From positions 1,741,001 through 1,805,000 of the forward strand of contig CP050293.1 of assembly GCA_014189435.1 (NCBI GenBank): 64,000 nt of DNA. The letters are read 5' to 3'. The translations under genes were made by a program, and so were the position numbers. The notes under the pieces were generated by a model that saw only the letters and a program-made list of their open reading frames with translations, was not told where the DNA came from and did no database searches. Shown one piece after another: positions 47,990 to 59,355 of this stretch. Position 1 is the stretch's first letter. Every line of letters begins with the position of its first letter. This DNA is from Mesorhizobium loti (GTDB lineage Bacteria; Pseudomonadota; Alphaproteobacteria; Rhizobiales; Rhizobiaceae).

Positions 47990-48448
47990 ATGACCGAGAA
48001 AGCCACGCCTTCACCCGGAGCCATAAAGGCCTGGGCTCGCCTGATGCGCGTATCGCGCCAGTTGATGGAGAGCGCCGAAGACGCGTTGAAGGCCGCCGGC
48101 CTGCCGCCGCTTGCCTGGTACGATGTACTGCATGAGCTTGCCGAGGCGGGTGAGGGCGGGCTGCGGCCGTTCCAGCTCATCGAGCGCACCCTTTTTGCGC
48201 AATACAACATTTCGCGCCTGCTGGCCCGGCTCGAGGCCGATGGGCTCGTCGAGAAACTGCCGGTGGCCGATGACGGCCGTGGCCAAACCATCCGCATCAC
48301 GGCCAACGGGCGAGAGACACGCCGCCAGATGTGGGCTGTCTACGGACGCTCGATCGCCGAACTGGTTGGCGCCAAACTGTCGGCGGATGAGTTGACCATG
48401 GTCTCGGCTCTGCTTGGCCGGCTGCGCCATCCGCCAACCAGCGATTAA
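47990..48448 (+). CDS. MarR-family transcriptional regulator
   Basis: A 152-residue winged-helix dimeric repressor. The DNA-binding part (about 55-110) contains FAQYNISRLLARLEADGLVEK and the wing with DDGRG. It is divergent from a glutathione S-transferase with palindromes between, so its inducer is probably a compound that GST handles. A TTG two codons earlier is an alternative start. Confidence 0.9.
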   Translation: MTEKATPSPGAIKAWARLMRVSRQLMESAEDALKAAGLPPLAWYDVLHELAEAGEGGLRPFQLIERTLFAQYNISRLLARLEADGLVEKLPVADDGRGQTIRITANGRETRRQMWAVYGRSIAELVGAKLSADELTMVSALLGRLRHPPTSD

Positions 48449-48599
48449 GCGAGGCTTGTCGCGCGGCAACGCCCATCCACTTGCAGATATTTTGCGCTCG
48501 TCCTCTTGCGCGCGGCCGCGGATTGCGCAATATGCCGAACCGTAACGTACGGTACGGCTTGTCGGGGTGACCGGTGGCCCTGCCTTTAGAGAGAAGAGC

Positions 48600-50391
<1,792 letters not shown>

Positions 50392-50490
50392 TCGGACTCA
50401 GTCGTACCTCAAATCGGGCTCACTGCGCGTTGCTCGCAGTGAGCTTGTCGAGGCCATGCACCAGCACACCGATGCGCCTTGCCCACAGAT

Positions 50491-50522
50491 AAAAAAACGG
50501 CGCCACGGTGGAGTGGCGCCGT
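50491..50522 (-). terminator. Intrinsic terminator of the BA14K gene
   Basis: acggcgccac and gtggcgccgt form an exact ten-base stem around a six-base loop; the A-run on the left (50491-50497) becomes a T-run for the minus strand. It lies just after the stop of the BA14K-like gene. Confidence 0.9.
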
Positions 50523-50547
50523 TGGATGCCTCCGCCGACAGGGCGGC

Positions 50548-51114
50548 TTAGCTATAGGGCGACCAGCATTGCTGGCGCGGGCCACCGTAGGGCTGGAACG
50601 TGTTGTCCCAGGCGCGATACGACCGGTACCTGTTATAGCACCACTGGACATGGGCATTGGAAACCCGCTGCGTCCGATAGGTGCGGTAGTAGCGGCGCGG
50701 CGGCGGCCCGTCGTAATAATTGTTGTTGTTGTACATGCTGCCGAGGCCAAGCCCCAGCCCAAGGCCCAGGATCGCGGCTGCTCCATCATCGTAATGGCGG
50801 CCATGGCGGCGACCGTGACGCCAACGCCAGTCATCGCCGCCATTCCAGTTGCCTCCGCCATTCCAGTTGTCGCGGTTCCAATTGCGACGCCCGTCATGAC
50901 GGCGCCATCTCCAATTGTCGCCGTTGAACTGCCGGTTAGGGCCGTCGCCGGCCCAACCGTCACGGACCGGTGTAATAGTCGGCGCCACCGAGCTGGTGGG
51001 AATCGACATGTTCGGCTGCATGATCGGTCCGGCGGCGGACGGTGCCGTGACGCCGGAGAGGATACCGAGGGCTATCAGCCCGGATTTGACCGTGGAAGAA
51101 AAGAGCGAATTCAT
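50548..51114 (-). CDS. BA14K family lectin-like protein
   Basis: A 188-residue exported protein with a signal peptide (about residues 1-28, ending near PSAAG). The middle is a low-complexity Trp/Arg/Asn/Gly region ([18 protein letters not shown]), then a hydrophobic Gly-Leu stretch ([13 protein letters not shown]), and the C-terminus carries the BA14K motif [19 protein letters not shown] with [13 protein letters not shown]14K of Brucella is an immunoreactive lectin-like protein. ATG 51114 has a GGAGAG site; a TTG four codons earlier is less likely. Confidence 0.9.
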   Translation of the reverse strand: MNSLFSSTVKSGLIALGILSGVTAPSAAGPIMQPNMSIPTSSVAPTITPVRDGWAGDGPNRQFNGDNWRWRRHDGRRNWNRDNWNGGGNWNGGDDWRWRHGRRHGRHYDDGAAAILGLGLGLGLGSMYNNNNYYDGPPPRRYYRTYRTQRVSNAHVQWCYNRYRSYRAWDNTFQPYGGPRQQCWSPYS

Positions 51115-51303
51115 TGCACTCTCCAAGAGTTACAGGCCCCACGCCCACCCGAGGAATGGGGCAACAATGGATGTTTGCATCTGAACGGCGGATGAACGGA
51201 AAGGTTCCGTCAACCATGGCGCGAAAACCTCCAGGACCAATCGATCCCAGCTGGTGGTCCTGCGACCTTGTTTTCTCCGGCACTTGCGGGCAAAGGTCAG
51301 GGC

Positions 51304-52416
51304 ATGTCGCTGCGCCTTGCCACCTTCAATGTCGAGAACCTGATGAACAGGTTCGATTTTTCCGGCTATCGCAACCAGCTCAACGAGGATCGAACGCTGG
51401 CGCTGTTCGATATCCAGAGCGAGGCGGAATACAAGATGCTGGAGCAGGCGCGCGCCATCGCCCAGTCCGACGACACGCGCCAGCTGACGGCGCTGGCGAT
51501 CGCGGCCACCCGCGCCGACATCATCTGCATGCAGGAGGTCGACAATATCGAGGCGCTGAAGGCCTTCGAATACGGCTATTTGTTCAAGATGGTGGGGCAG
51601 GGCTACCGGCAGAAATACACCACATCGGGCAATGATTCGCGCGGCATCGACGTTGCCGTGATGATGCGCAACGAAACCGCGCAGGGCCAGCCGATCGAAT
51701 TCGTGCGCATGACCAGCCATGCCTATGTCACCTACGAGCAGTTCGGGCTGCACACGCCGGAGCTGGCGGCCCTCGGCAACCAGGCCAATGAGCGCATCTT
51801 CCGGCGCGACTGCCTGGAGGTCGATGTCACCGTGGGCGGCGTGCCGCTGACGCTCTACCTCGTGCATTTCAAGTCGATGGGCTCGCCGCGCAACGGGCTC
51901 GACGGGCGCGAGGCGACGATGCCGGTGCGTGCTGCGGAGGCGCAGGCCGTGCGGCGGATCATCGAGGAGCGTTTCGGTGGGGAGCATGCCGCCGACAAGC
52001 GCTGGGCGATCTGCGGCGACATGAACGACTACCGGCAGCGCGTGAAGATCGCCGGCGACGCGTTCGACGGCTACCACTTCGAGGTGGTCGACGAGGCCGT
52101 GTCCTGTATCAACGTACTGACAGAAGGTGGCTTCTGCGAAAATGTCGTCGAGCGGCGGCCGGAGATGAACCGCTGGAGTTTCTACCACACGCGCGGACCG
52201 GAAGAGCGGCATCTGTGCCAGCTCGACTACATCCTGTTGTCGAAAGGGCTCGCCGCCAGCAACGCGACTGCCGTTCCCGACATCATCCGCAACGGCCAGC
52301 CCTGGCGCACCATCTTTCCGCCGGGGCAGGAAGTGGAGCGCTTTCCGCGCGCCGGCTGGGACCGGCCGAAGGCGTCGGACCATTGCCCGGTGGCGATCAC
52401 CCTGGACATGGCCTGA
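51304..52416 (+). CDS. Endonuclease/exonuclease/phosphatase family protein
   Basis: A 370-residue metal-dependent hydrolase of the EEP fold. The opening LATFNVENL (about residues 4-12), the QEVDN motif (IICMQEVDNIEAL, metal-binding Glu), GDMNDY and the C-terminal SDHCPV mark the active site. No signal peptide is seen. The substrate may be DNA, RNA or a phosphoester; family members are diverse. ATG 51304 follows the first family-conserved residues; an alternative upstream start adds 12 residues. Confidence 0.9.
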   Translation: MSLRLATFNVENLMNRFDFSGYRNQLNEDRTLALFDIQSEAEYKMLEQARAIAQSDDTRQLTALAIAATRADIICMQEVDNIEALKAFEYGYLFKMVGQGYRQKYTTSGNDSRGIDVAVMMRNETAQGQPIEFVRMTSHAYVTYEQFGLHTPELAALGNQANERIFRRDCLEVDVTVGGVPLTLYLVHFKSMGSPRNGLDGREATMPVRAAEAQAVRRIIEERFGGEHAADKRWAICGDMNDYRQRVKIAGDAFDGYHFEVVDEAVSCINVLTEGGFCENVVERRPEMNRWSFYHTRGPEERHLCQLDYILLSKGLAASNATAVPDIIRNGQPWRTIFPPGQEVERFPRAGWDRPKASDHCPVAITLDMA

Positions 52417-52432
52417 GCTGCGTTAGAACGAG

Positions 52433-53149
52433 ATGAGCTTCGACCTGCCCCGCAATGTCATCCTGCCGGTCGACGGCATCGAAGTCCGGCTCGATCCTGG
52501 CCCGCATCCCTTCGCCAGGGATAATGCAGAGGCGATCGCCGAGAATTGGCAGCGCGAAATCGCTGCCAATCCAGCGCTGTTCGACGGCACGGTGGTGCTG
52601 CTGTCGCTACTCGTCTACCGCGACAACCGTCTCGTCGGCCGCTGCCATGCGGTCAACTACTCGACGTTCATGCTGTGGCGAAAACGGCGCGACAATTCCG
52701 GCGCCGAGCATGCCTATGCCCATGCCGTGCTGGTGGCCGGCGACAATGCGCTGGTGGCGATCCGCATGGGACCGCATACGGTCAATGCTGGCCGCGTCTA
52801 TTTCGCCGCCGGCTCGTTCGAGCCTGTCGATTTTCGCGATGGTCTGGTCGATGTCGACTTCAACATGATCCGCGAGGTGCGCGAGGAGACCGGTCTCGAC
52901 CTGTCAGGTGCCGAACGCGGCAAGCGCTGGCACGCCCTGTCGACCAACAGCGGCACGGTGATCTTCCGCCGCTATCACGAGACAGCGCCCGCCGACGAGA
53001 TCGCCCGGCGCATCTCAGCCTTCGTAGCGGCCGAGACCGAGCCGGAGATCGAGGGGCCGGTGATCATCCGGCACGCCGCCGACCTGCCGGTTGGGCTGTC
53101 ACCGCACATGATGCCGCTGATCGAGTGGCATTTTTCGGGCGTCGATTAA
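52433..53149 (+). CDS. NUDIX hydrolase
   Basis: A 238-residue protein with a NUDIX box near residues 127-149; the core is REVREETGLDL. The GX5E part of the box is loosely matched (GSFEPVDFRDG). An N-terminal extension of about 85 residues precedes the domain. It starts 16 bases after the EEP-family gene and may be cotranscribed. Substrate not known; NUDIX enzymes cleave nucleoside diphosphates linked to other groups. Confidence 0.85.
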   Translation: MSFDLPRNVILPVDGIEVRLDPGPHPFARDNAEAIAENWQREIAANPALFDGTVVLLSLLVYRDNRLVGRCHAVNYSTFMLWRKRRDNSGAEHAYAHAVLVAGDNALVAIRMGPHTVNAGRVYFAAGSFEPVDFRDGLVDVDFNMIREVREETGLDLSGAERGKRWHALSTNSGTVIFRRYHETAPADEIARRISAFVAAETEPEIEGPVIIRHAADLPVGLSPHMMPLIEWHFSGVD

Positions 53150-53388
53150 CGGGGCGTCTTGTTCTGCGCGTCCTTGCGATCGTTGCGGGCGGCGACGAGG
53201 AACAGGATAAAGCCGATGCCCAGCAAGCCGCCCATCGCCATTCCCATCGTCTGGCCGACGACTGCCTGGAAATCCGATGTGACGCGATCGGGATTGGCCA
53301 TGCCGTAGCGGGCGAGATACCACCAGATGCCTGCAAGGAAGACCTCGATGATGATCATCGCCAGAATCAGTCGCGCCTTCTTGCTCAT
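53146..53388 (-). CDS. Small membrane protein, two segments
   Basis: An 80-residue hypothetical protein with membrane segments at about residues 7-27 and 48-68, and a charged C-terminus. Not recognised as a known family. Its 3' end overlaps the NUDIX gene's 3' end by four bases (convergent). Confidence 0.7.
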   Translation of the reverse strand: MSKKARLILAMIIIEVFLAGIWWYLARYGMANPDRVTSDFQAVVGQTMGMAMGGLLGIGFILFLVAARNDRKDAQNKTPR

Positions 53389-53544
53389 GCGTTATTCGCC
53401 CCGACCAGAGATATCTTTGCCTTAAAGCCTGGGGATCGCCGAGTCGATCGAATCTGCATCGAAATGAGGTCGATTTGGCAGTGAAGGCCGCCGGCAATGC
53501 AGCGCGCGCTGGGCCTCCCCTTGCATGCCGCCAATCCGTCTGCT

Positions 53545-53570
53545 AATACTGAACCAGATGGTTCAGTATT
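53545..53570. promoter_or_regulatory. Perfect 11-bp inverted repeat over the ArsR start codon
   Basis: aatactgaacc (53545-53555) and ggttcagtatt (53560-53570) are exact inverted copies separated by four bases. The dyad covers the ATG at 53558 if that is the true start. ArsR regulators of the SRPBCC-linked group bind such gaacc-N4-ggttc sites, giving autoregulation. Confidence 0.7.
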
Positions 53571-53920
53571 CTCGGATCCGCTTAGATGCCTCGTTCGCCG
53601 CGCTCTCGGACGCCACCCGACGCGGCGTTCTGGAGCAGCTCGGCCGTTCGGACGCTTCGATCACGGAGCTTGCCGAGAAATTCCACATGACCCTCACGGG
53701 CATGAAGAAGCATGTCGGCGTTTTGGAGCAGGCGGGGCTCGTCACCACAGAGAAGGTCGGGCGCGTGCGGACCTGCAAGCTCGGCCTACACGGACTGGAG
53801 GAAGAGGCGGCATGGATCGAGAGGCACCGCCGGCTCTGGGACGCACGCTTCGACGAGTTGGACAAGGTTGTCGAGGAATTGAAACGGAAGGAGAAAGTCG
53901 ATGGACGAAAGAAGAGATAG
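53558..53920 (+). CDS. ArsR-family regulator paired with an SRPBCC protein
   Basis: A 120-residue winged-helix regulator from MVQYSRIRLDASFAALSDATRRG, the typical start of SRPBCC-linked ArsR members. The recognition helix is in HMTLTGMKKHVGVLEQAGL. No cysteine metal site is visible, so it is probably not a metal sensor. A longer start at 53525 is possible. Its 3' end overlaps the next gene by 20 bases. Confidence 0.9.
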   Translation: MVQYSRIRLDASFAALSDATRRGVLEQLGRSDASITELAEKFHMTLTGMKKHVGVLEQAGLVTTEKVGRVRTCKLGLHGLEEEAAWIERHRRLWDARFDELDKVVEELKRKEKVDGRKKR

Positions 53921-54422
53921 TAAGCCCAGCCCCATGAAGAACCGCACGACGGTGGAACGGAAGTCTGAGCGTGAGCTCGTCGTTACGCGAACCTTCAACG
54001 GCCCGGCGCGCATCGTTTTCGAGGCGTGGACCAAGCCCGAGCTGTTCAAGCGGTGGTGGGCGCCGAAGTCGATGGGCATGTTCCTGCGTTCCTGCGATAT
54101 GGATGTTCGTGTCGGGGGCGGGTACCGCTTGGTGTTCGGCCACGATGCCTCAAACCCTGCCGAGTTCTTCGGTAGGTATATCGAAGTGACACCGCACTCG
54201 CGCCTCGTCTGGACCAATGACGAAGGTGGTGACGGTGGACCCGTCACCACGGTGACCTTCGAGGAAAAAGGTGGCAAGACGCTGCTGGTCCTGCACGAGC
54301 TCTATCCCTCGAAAGAAGCTCTCGACGCTGCCGGCACCGGGGCGGCGGATGCGATGGACGAGCAGTTCGAGCAGTTGGACGAGCTTCTCGTCACGCTGGG
54401 CGCGGGCGAGGGACGGTCATGA
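53901..54422 (+). CDS. SRPBCC (AHSA1-like) ligand-binding protein
   Basis: A 173-residue START/Bet v1-like domain with a hydrophobic pocket; conserved features are FNGPARIVFEAWTKPELFKRWWAP near residues 33-54. Such proteins bind lipophilic ligands or act as Hsp90-activator homologs; in this pair they are often called activators of Hsp90 ATPase, with no clear function. The gene overlaps the ArsR gene by 20 bases, so expression is coupled. Confidence 0.88.
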   Translation: MDERRDSKPSPMKNRTTVERKSERELVVTRTFNGPARIVFEAWTKPELFKRWWAPKSMGMFLRSCDMDVRVGGGYRLVFGHDASNPAEFFGRYIEVTPHSRLVWTNDEGGDGGPVTTVTFEEKGGKTLLVLHELYPSKEALDAAGTGAADAMDEQFEQLDELLVTLGAGEGRS

Positions 54423-54534
54423 AGCCGTCCGCGCGTGGAACAGCGTTGACCGGTCGTTGATCGGACTGCGACAGCGTTGTCAGCAAGCATCCAAGGTTGT
54501 GGATGGAGGTCGCCTTGGCGGAGTTGGCCTGGGC

Positions 54535-55752
54535 TTACTCATGCCTAAGCGCGTCGATCGGGTCGAGCCTGGCGCCGCGCAATGCCGGGAAGAAGCCGAA
54601 CACCATGCCGATCAGGGCAGAAAAGCCGACGGCGAGCAGGATGACCGCCGGGCTCGGCGCAAACGGGATGGTCAGCGTCACCGAGGCAAGGCCGGCCAGT
54701 GCCAGGCCGATCAGGATGCCGATGATGCCGCCGAGCAGCGACAGCACTGTCGCCTCGACCAGGAACTGGATGAGGATGTGTTTTTCATGCGCGCCTATGG
54801 CGAGCCTGATGCCGATCTCACGCGTGCGTTCGGTGACCGATACCAGCATGATGTTCATGATGCCGATGCCGCCGACCAGCAGGCTGACACCGGCGACGGC
54901 GCCCAGCATGCCGGTCATGGTGGTGGTGGCGCTGGCCATGGCGTCGGCGATCTGGGTCATGTCGCGGATGGCGAAATCGCTCTCGCGCTCGGGCGTGATG
55001 CGGCGCGCATCGCGCAAGATGTCCTCAACGCGCGGCTGCAACTCGCTGGTTGGTGTGCGGTCGTCGGCGGCGATGTAGATGTTGTCGATGTCGCGGTTGC
55101 CGGCGATACGGCGCTGATAGGCATGCAGCGGCATCAGGACGACATTGTCCTGGTCCTGGCCGAAGCCGGTATAGCCCTTGGGCTCGAGCAGGCCGATGAT
55201 CTTGCAGGAGGTGCGGTTGACGCGGATGATCTCGCCCTCGGGGTCACCGGCGCCGAAGAATTGCTGGCGCACCGTCTCGCCGATCAGGCACACGCCGGTG
55301 CCCGAGCGGGTTTCGGAATCGCTGAACGGGCGACCCGACACCAGCTTCCAGTCGCGCGCATCGAGATAGGCGCTGTCGGTGCCGGTGACGCCCGAGGTCA
55401 GGCTCTCGGTGCCGAAGATGACGCGGACCTGCTTTTGCGAGGCCGGCGAAATGGCGCGCGCGCCGGTCAGATGCGCAACGAGTGCTGCCAGGTCCTTTTC
55501 TGCCAGCGGACGCACCACCTGGTCGAGCCCGCCCGGAGCGCCGGGGCCGGCCGGACGGCCGGAGCGGACGACCAGCAGATTGCTGCCAAGCTTGGAGATG
55601 TCGGCCTTGACCTTTTCGGTGGTGCCGGAGCCGATGGTGAGCATGGCAATGACGGCCGCAACACCGATGACGATGCCGAGCAAGGTCAGAAACGAGCGCA
55701 GCACGTTGCGACGGATCGAGCGGAGCGAGAGGCGAACGGTTTCCCAGATCAT
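54535..55752 (-). CDS. MacB-like ABC transporter permease
   Basis: A 405-residue type VII ABC permease: four membrane segments (one near residue 20, three in the C-terminal third) and a large periplasmic MacB_PCD domain between. It begins [23 protein letters not shown], typical of MacB permease half. The ATPase is a separate gene, overlapping by four bases. With a MacA-like adaptor gene it forms a three-gene efflux operon for peptides, lipids or antibiotics. Confidence 0.92.
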   Translation of the reverse strand: MIWETVRLSLRSIRRNVLRSFLTLLGIVIGVAAVIAMLTIGSGTTEKVKADISKLGSNLLVVRSGRPAGPGAPGGLDQVVRPLAEKDLAALVAHLTGARAISPASQKQVRVIFGTESLTSGVTGTDSAYLDARDWKLVSGRPFSDSETRSGTGVCLIGETVRQQFFGAGDPEGEIIRVNRTSCKIIGLLEPKGYTGFGQDQDNVVLMPLHAYQRRIAGNRDIDNIYIAADDRTPTSELQPRVEDILRDARRITPERESDFAIRDMTQIADAMASATTTMTGMLGAVAGVSLLVGGIGIMNIMLVSVTERTREIGIRLAIGAHEKHILIQFLVEATVLSLLGGIIGILIGLALAGLASVTLTIPFAPSPAVILLAVGFSALIGMVFGFFPALRGARLDPIDALRHE

Positions 55753-56459
55753 TGTGCCGTCTCCAGCTTCCTGGAATCGGAAGCGACGTGGCCGTCGAGG
55801 AAGCGGATGGTGCGTTCGGCATAGTCGGCGACGTCGGCTTCATGCGTGACCATGGCGATGGTCAGGCCAAGCTCGGTGTTCAGCCGGGTCAGCAACTCCA
55901 TGATCTCGTGCGTGCGCGCGGTGTCGAGATTGCCGGTCGGCTCATCGGCGACAAGCAGCGTCGGGCGCGTGACGATGGCGCGCGCGATCGCCACGCGCTG
56001 CTGCTGGCCGCCGGACAGTTCGGCTGGCGTGTGGTGCTCGCGGCCGACAAGGCCAACCTCCGCCAGCGCCTGCATGGCAAGGTCGCGGCGCTCGCGGGCG
56101 GCGACCCCGCGATAGATCAGCGGCAGTTCGACATTTTCCGCCGCCGTGGTGCGGGCCAGCAGATTGTAGCCCTGGAAGACGAAGCCGACATAGAGGTTGC
56201 GCAGCATGGCGCGACGGTTACGGTCGAGGCGGCCGGCGTCGATGCCCATGAAGGAATAGGTTCCGGCCGTCGGCGTGTCGAGGCAGCCGATGATGTTCAT
56301 CGCCGTCGACTTGCCGGAGCCGGACGGACCCATGATGGCGACGAATTCACCACGCCGAATGGCAAGGTCGACGCCGGCCAGCGCATGCACCTTGGCTTCG
56401 CCCTGGCCGTAGCTCTTCCAGACCTTGTCGAAGGTGATGAGGGTCGCGCCCGCGGCCAC
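55749..56459 (-). CDS. MacB-like ABC transporter ATPase
   Basis: A 236-residue ATPase of the MacB/LolD group. Walker [10 protein letters not shown] is near residue 40, the signature [14 protein letters not shown] near residue 143 and Walker [13 protein letters not shown] soon after. It overlaps the permease by four bases and lies four bases after the adaptor stop. Confidence 0.94.
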   Translation of the reverse strand: MAAGATLITFDKVWKSYGQGEAKVHALAGVDLAIRRGEFVAIMGPSGSGKSTAMNIIGCLDTPTAGTYSFMGIDAGRLDRNRRAMLRNLYVGFVFQGYNLLARTTAAENVELPLIYRGVAARERRDLAMQALAEVGLVGREHHTPAELSGGQQQRVAIARAIVTRPTLLVADEPTGNLDTARTHEIMELLTRLNTELGLTIAMVTHEADVADYAERTIRFLDGHVASDSRKLETAQ

Positions 56460-56463
56460 GGCA

Positions 56464-57756
56464 TCAACTCCGCTGCTGCGACGCGGTGATGACCTGAGCG
56501 CCTTCGTCCAGGCCCGATATGATCTCGGTCAGTTCGCCGTCGGTGGAGCCGATCTTGACGCTGACCGGACGTGGTCGCCCGTTCTCCAGCACGTAGAGCG
56601 TGCGCGAGCCGTCGGTGGGCACTGTGGCGGCCTGGCGCTGGCGGTTGCCGCCGGGGCGGCCCATGCGGCCGGTGAACAGGTCGCTCAGGTTCCAGCCGCG
56701 GGCGGCCTGCTGCGCAGGGCGATAGCGGAAGGCGGTGGCCGGCACGGTGAGCACGCCCTTGGCCTGCTTGGTGACGACCGAAACGGTGGCGGTCATGCCG
56801 GGCCGCAGCAACAGCTCGTTGTTGTCGACTTCAAGCCGCGCATTGTAGGTGACGACGCCGTCGGTGGTGACCGAGGCATAGGAGATGTCGCGGATTTCGG
56901 CATCGAATGGCCGCTCGGGGAAAGCATCGACGGTGAAGCGGGCATGCTGGCCGGATTTGACCGCGCCGATGTCGGCTTCGTCGACCGCTGCCACCAGTTC
57001 CATGTTCCTGAGATCGGCGGCGATGATGAACAGCACCGGCGCCTGCAGCGAGGAGGCGACCGTCTGGCCGGGGTCGACCGAGCGCGTCAACACGATGCCG
57101 TCGATTGGCGCATAGATGGTGCTGTTGGCAAGGTCGGTCTGCTGCGATTTCAGATCGGCATTGGCGATGGCGAGATTGGCCTGAGCGCTGTCGAGCGCCG
57201 CCTTGGAACGGTCGCGCGTCGCGGTGGCCGCCTCGAGCGACTGGTCGGTCGCCATGCCGCGCTTGGTCAGTGCCGCCGCGCGCACAAGCGCCTTCTCGTT
57301 TTCGGCGAGCGTTACCGTGGCGTCCTCGACATTGGCGGCGGCGCCCTTGGCGGAGGCCTCCGCCCGTTCGATCTGGACCTGCAGCTTGGTGGTGTCGAGC
57401 GCCGCCAGCACGTCGCCCTTCTTGACCTGCTGGTTCTCCTCGACCGACACCGACCGGATGATGCCGGAGAGCTGGCTGGAAATATCGACCTGGGTGAGCG
57501 GCTGCAGCGTACCGGTCGCCGACACCGCGACGGTAAGATCAGCCTTGGCGGCAGGCACGGTGGTGTAATCAATCCTGGCAGGCGAGCCGGCATACCACTG
57601 ATAGGCGCCAAGCCCGGCGACGAGCACGATCAGCGCCAGCAGCGCATAGAGCCAGCCGCGACGGCGCGACTTGCGCAGACCTTGCCTGTCGAGCCCAAGC
57701 GCCGTCTCGATGGCGGAATCCGATTCCGTCTTTGGCAGATTGACAATCTGGTCCAC
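56464..57756 (-). CDS. MacA-like periplasmic adaptor
   Basis: A 430-residue membrane-fusion protein: an N-terminal membrane anchor (about residues 36-56), lipoyl halves, a coiled-coil hairpin (about 115-215) and beta-barrel/proximal domains. The stretch VDISSQLSGIIRSVSVEENQQV marks the lipoyl domain. It is the first gene of the efflux operon and is divergent from the PhzF gene. Confidence 0.92.
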   Translation of the reverse strand: MDQIVNLPKTESDSAIETALGLDRQGLRKSRRRGWLYALLALIVLVAGLGAYQWYAGSPARIDYTTVPAAKADLTVAVSATGTLQPLTQVDISSQLSGIIRSVSVEENQQVKKGDVLAALDTTKLQVQIERAEASAKGAAANVEDATVTLAENEKALVRAAALTKRGMATDQSLEAATATRDRSKAALDSAQANLAIANADLKSQQTDLANSTIYAPIDGIVLTRSVDPGQTVASSLQAPVLFIIAADLRNMELVAAVDEADIGAVKSGQHARFTVDAFPERPFDAEIRDISYASVTTDGVVTYNARLEVDNNELLLRPGMTATVSVVTKQAKGVLTVPATAFRYRPAQQAARGWNLSDLFTGRMGRPGGNRQRQAATVPTDGSRTLYVLENGRPRPVSVKIGSTDGELTEIISGLDEGAQVITASQQRS

Positions 57757-57857
57757 GCTGGACCCCTATAATGCGCAATGTCCCTATCTGTGCACAGATC
57801 AGGCTTACTGGTTCAAATATCAAATTAAATTTCGCCCATGTTGGGATTGAGGCAGGA

Positions 57858-58766
57858 ATGAAAACCCGGAATTACTTGCTCTACGATGTGTTTACGACCG
57901 AGCGACTGGCCGGCAATCCTTTGGCCGTCGTGCTGGACAGCAAGGGATTGGACACGGCCGCGATGCAGGCCATCGCGCGCGAATTCAACCTGTCCGAATC
58001 GGTTTTCGTGCTGCCGCCGGACAATCCCAAGCACAGAAATCGCATCCGCATCTTCACGCCCGACTATGAAATGCCGTTCGCCGGCCACCCGACTGTGGGG
58101 TCGGCGATCGCGCTGGCCGAACTGGCGGGAGAGGGCGGCGCCGGCATCTTCGTGCTGGAGGAAAACATCGGCCCGGTGCGTTGCGCCGTCAGCAAGCACG
58201 ACGGCAACACCTTTGCCGAGTTCGACCTGGCGAAGCTGCCGGAGCCGCTAAAGCTCGAGGCCGATCCGGAGGCGATCGGTGCGGCCCTTGGGTTGACGCC
58301 GCACGAGATCGGCTTCGAGAATCACCGCGTCGCGTTCTGGTCGGCCGGCGTACCTTATGTGACCATCCCGGTTGCCAATCTCGAGGCGGCGGGCCGGGTC
58401 CGGCTGGACAACCAGGCTTGGTCGGAACTGGCGCCGCGCAAGAGCGAGTGGGCCTTCGCCAGCCCCTATGTCTACTGCCGCGAGACGGTGAACTACGAAA
58501 GCGCCTTCCATGTACGCATGATCGTGCCTGGCACGCCTTCCTATGAGGATCCGGCGACCGGCTCGGCGGCAGCCGCCTTTGCCGGCGCGATCATGCATTT
58601 CGACGCGCCGACCGACGGCACTTCGCAGCTGTGGATCGAGCAGGGGCTGGAGATGGGCCGGCCATCGCGCATCCGCCTCGAACTGACCGTGCAAGGCGGA
58701 AAACTGGCCTCGGCGCGCATTGGCGGCAACGCGGTGAAGGTGGCGGAAGGCAAGCTGTTCGTTTGA
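57858..58766 (+). CDS. PhzF-family isomerase-like protein
   Basis: A 302-residue protein of the PhzF/diaminopimelate-epimerase fold. The N-terminal YDVFTTERLAGNPLAVV with the conserved Glu (FNLSESVF, near residue 49), and the motifs EMPFAGHPTVGSA and EDPATGSAAAAF mark the family. PhzF itself works in phenazine synthesis, but most members do not. A start at 57858 with GGCAGGA was preferred to a longer frame. Substrate unknown. Confidence 0.9.
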   Translation: MKTRNYLLYDVFTTERLAGNPLAVVLDSKGLDTAAMQAIAREFNLSESVFVLPPDNPKHRNRIRIFTPDYEMPFAGHPTVGSAIALAELAGEGGAGIFVLEENIGPVRCAVSKHDGNTFAEFDLAKLPEPLKLEADPEAIGAALGLTPHEIGFENHRVAFWSAGVPYVTIPVANLEAAGRVRLDNQAWSELAPRKSEWAFASPYVYCRETVNYESAFHVRMIVPGTPSYEDPATGSAAAAFAGAIMHFDAPTDGTSQLWIEQGLEMGRPSRIRLELTVQGGKLASARIGGNAVKVAEGKLFV

Positions 58767-58775
58767 GCCCACTAC

Positions 58776-59015
58776 GTTTCGTCATCCTAGGGCGAAGCAG
58801 GAGCGAAGCGACGTTGCGAAGACCCTAGGATCCATGCCGCGACCGTCCGGCAGAACGCCGAGGGTGCAGACCAGGCTCATGGAGCCGGCCGTCTTCTGCT
58901 CGTTCGCAGATTGCTGCTTTTCTGCGTCGTTGCGTTCTTCGGCCGATGTCACGGAATGGATCCCAGGGTCTCCGCGACGGAGCTTCGCTCCTGCTTCGCC
59001 CAGGGATGACGAAAC
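58776..59015. mobile_element. MITE-like intergenic element with long inverted ends
   Basis: The first 63 bases (58776-58838, starting gtttcgtcatcc) and the last 63 (58953-59015, ending gatgacgaaac) are imperfect inverted copies; the outer 34 bases are almost exact. The 114-base middle has no open frame of note. It fills the gap between the PhzF gene and tRNA-Lys. The class is not named here; similar elements are frequent in Mesorhizobium-like genomes. Confidence 0.7.
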
Positions 59016-59111
59016 CCAGGAGCGATTTGTCGGGAAATGATTCCGGCAGGGCTGGACAGGACCGGTGGTGGCGGCTATATGCCCGCCAACGCCGGTTTTT
59101 GCCGGCCGAGT

Positions 59112-59187
<76 letters not shown>

Positions 59188-59235
59188 AAAATCTCCTGGA
59201 TTTGGTGGAAAGACCTTAGAACGGCCGTCGCGTCG

Positions 59236-59253
59236 GACAGCTCAAGAGCTGTC
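59236..59253. repeat. Strong palindrome after tRNA-Lys
   Basis: gacagctc-aa-gagctgtc at 59236-59253 is a perfect eight-base inverted repeat with a two-base centre. There is no T-run. It may be a protein site or part of the transcript end; nothing else was seen in the 59188-59355 stretch. Confidence 0.5.
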
Positions 59254-59355
59254 TCCGGCGGTGCGGTGTGTACTTGTCGAGACTCCGCCCGAGTTGGCCT
59301 GAATACGGCACACCCATATTGAGGGTAACTCATTTAGATCGCAGAGTTGATAGCC

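Noticed and set aside
54271..55824. Open frame of 517 codons on the plus strand
   Set aside because: Shadow of the MacB-like permease and of the end of the SRPBCC gene.
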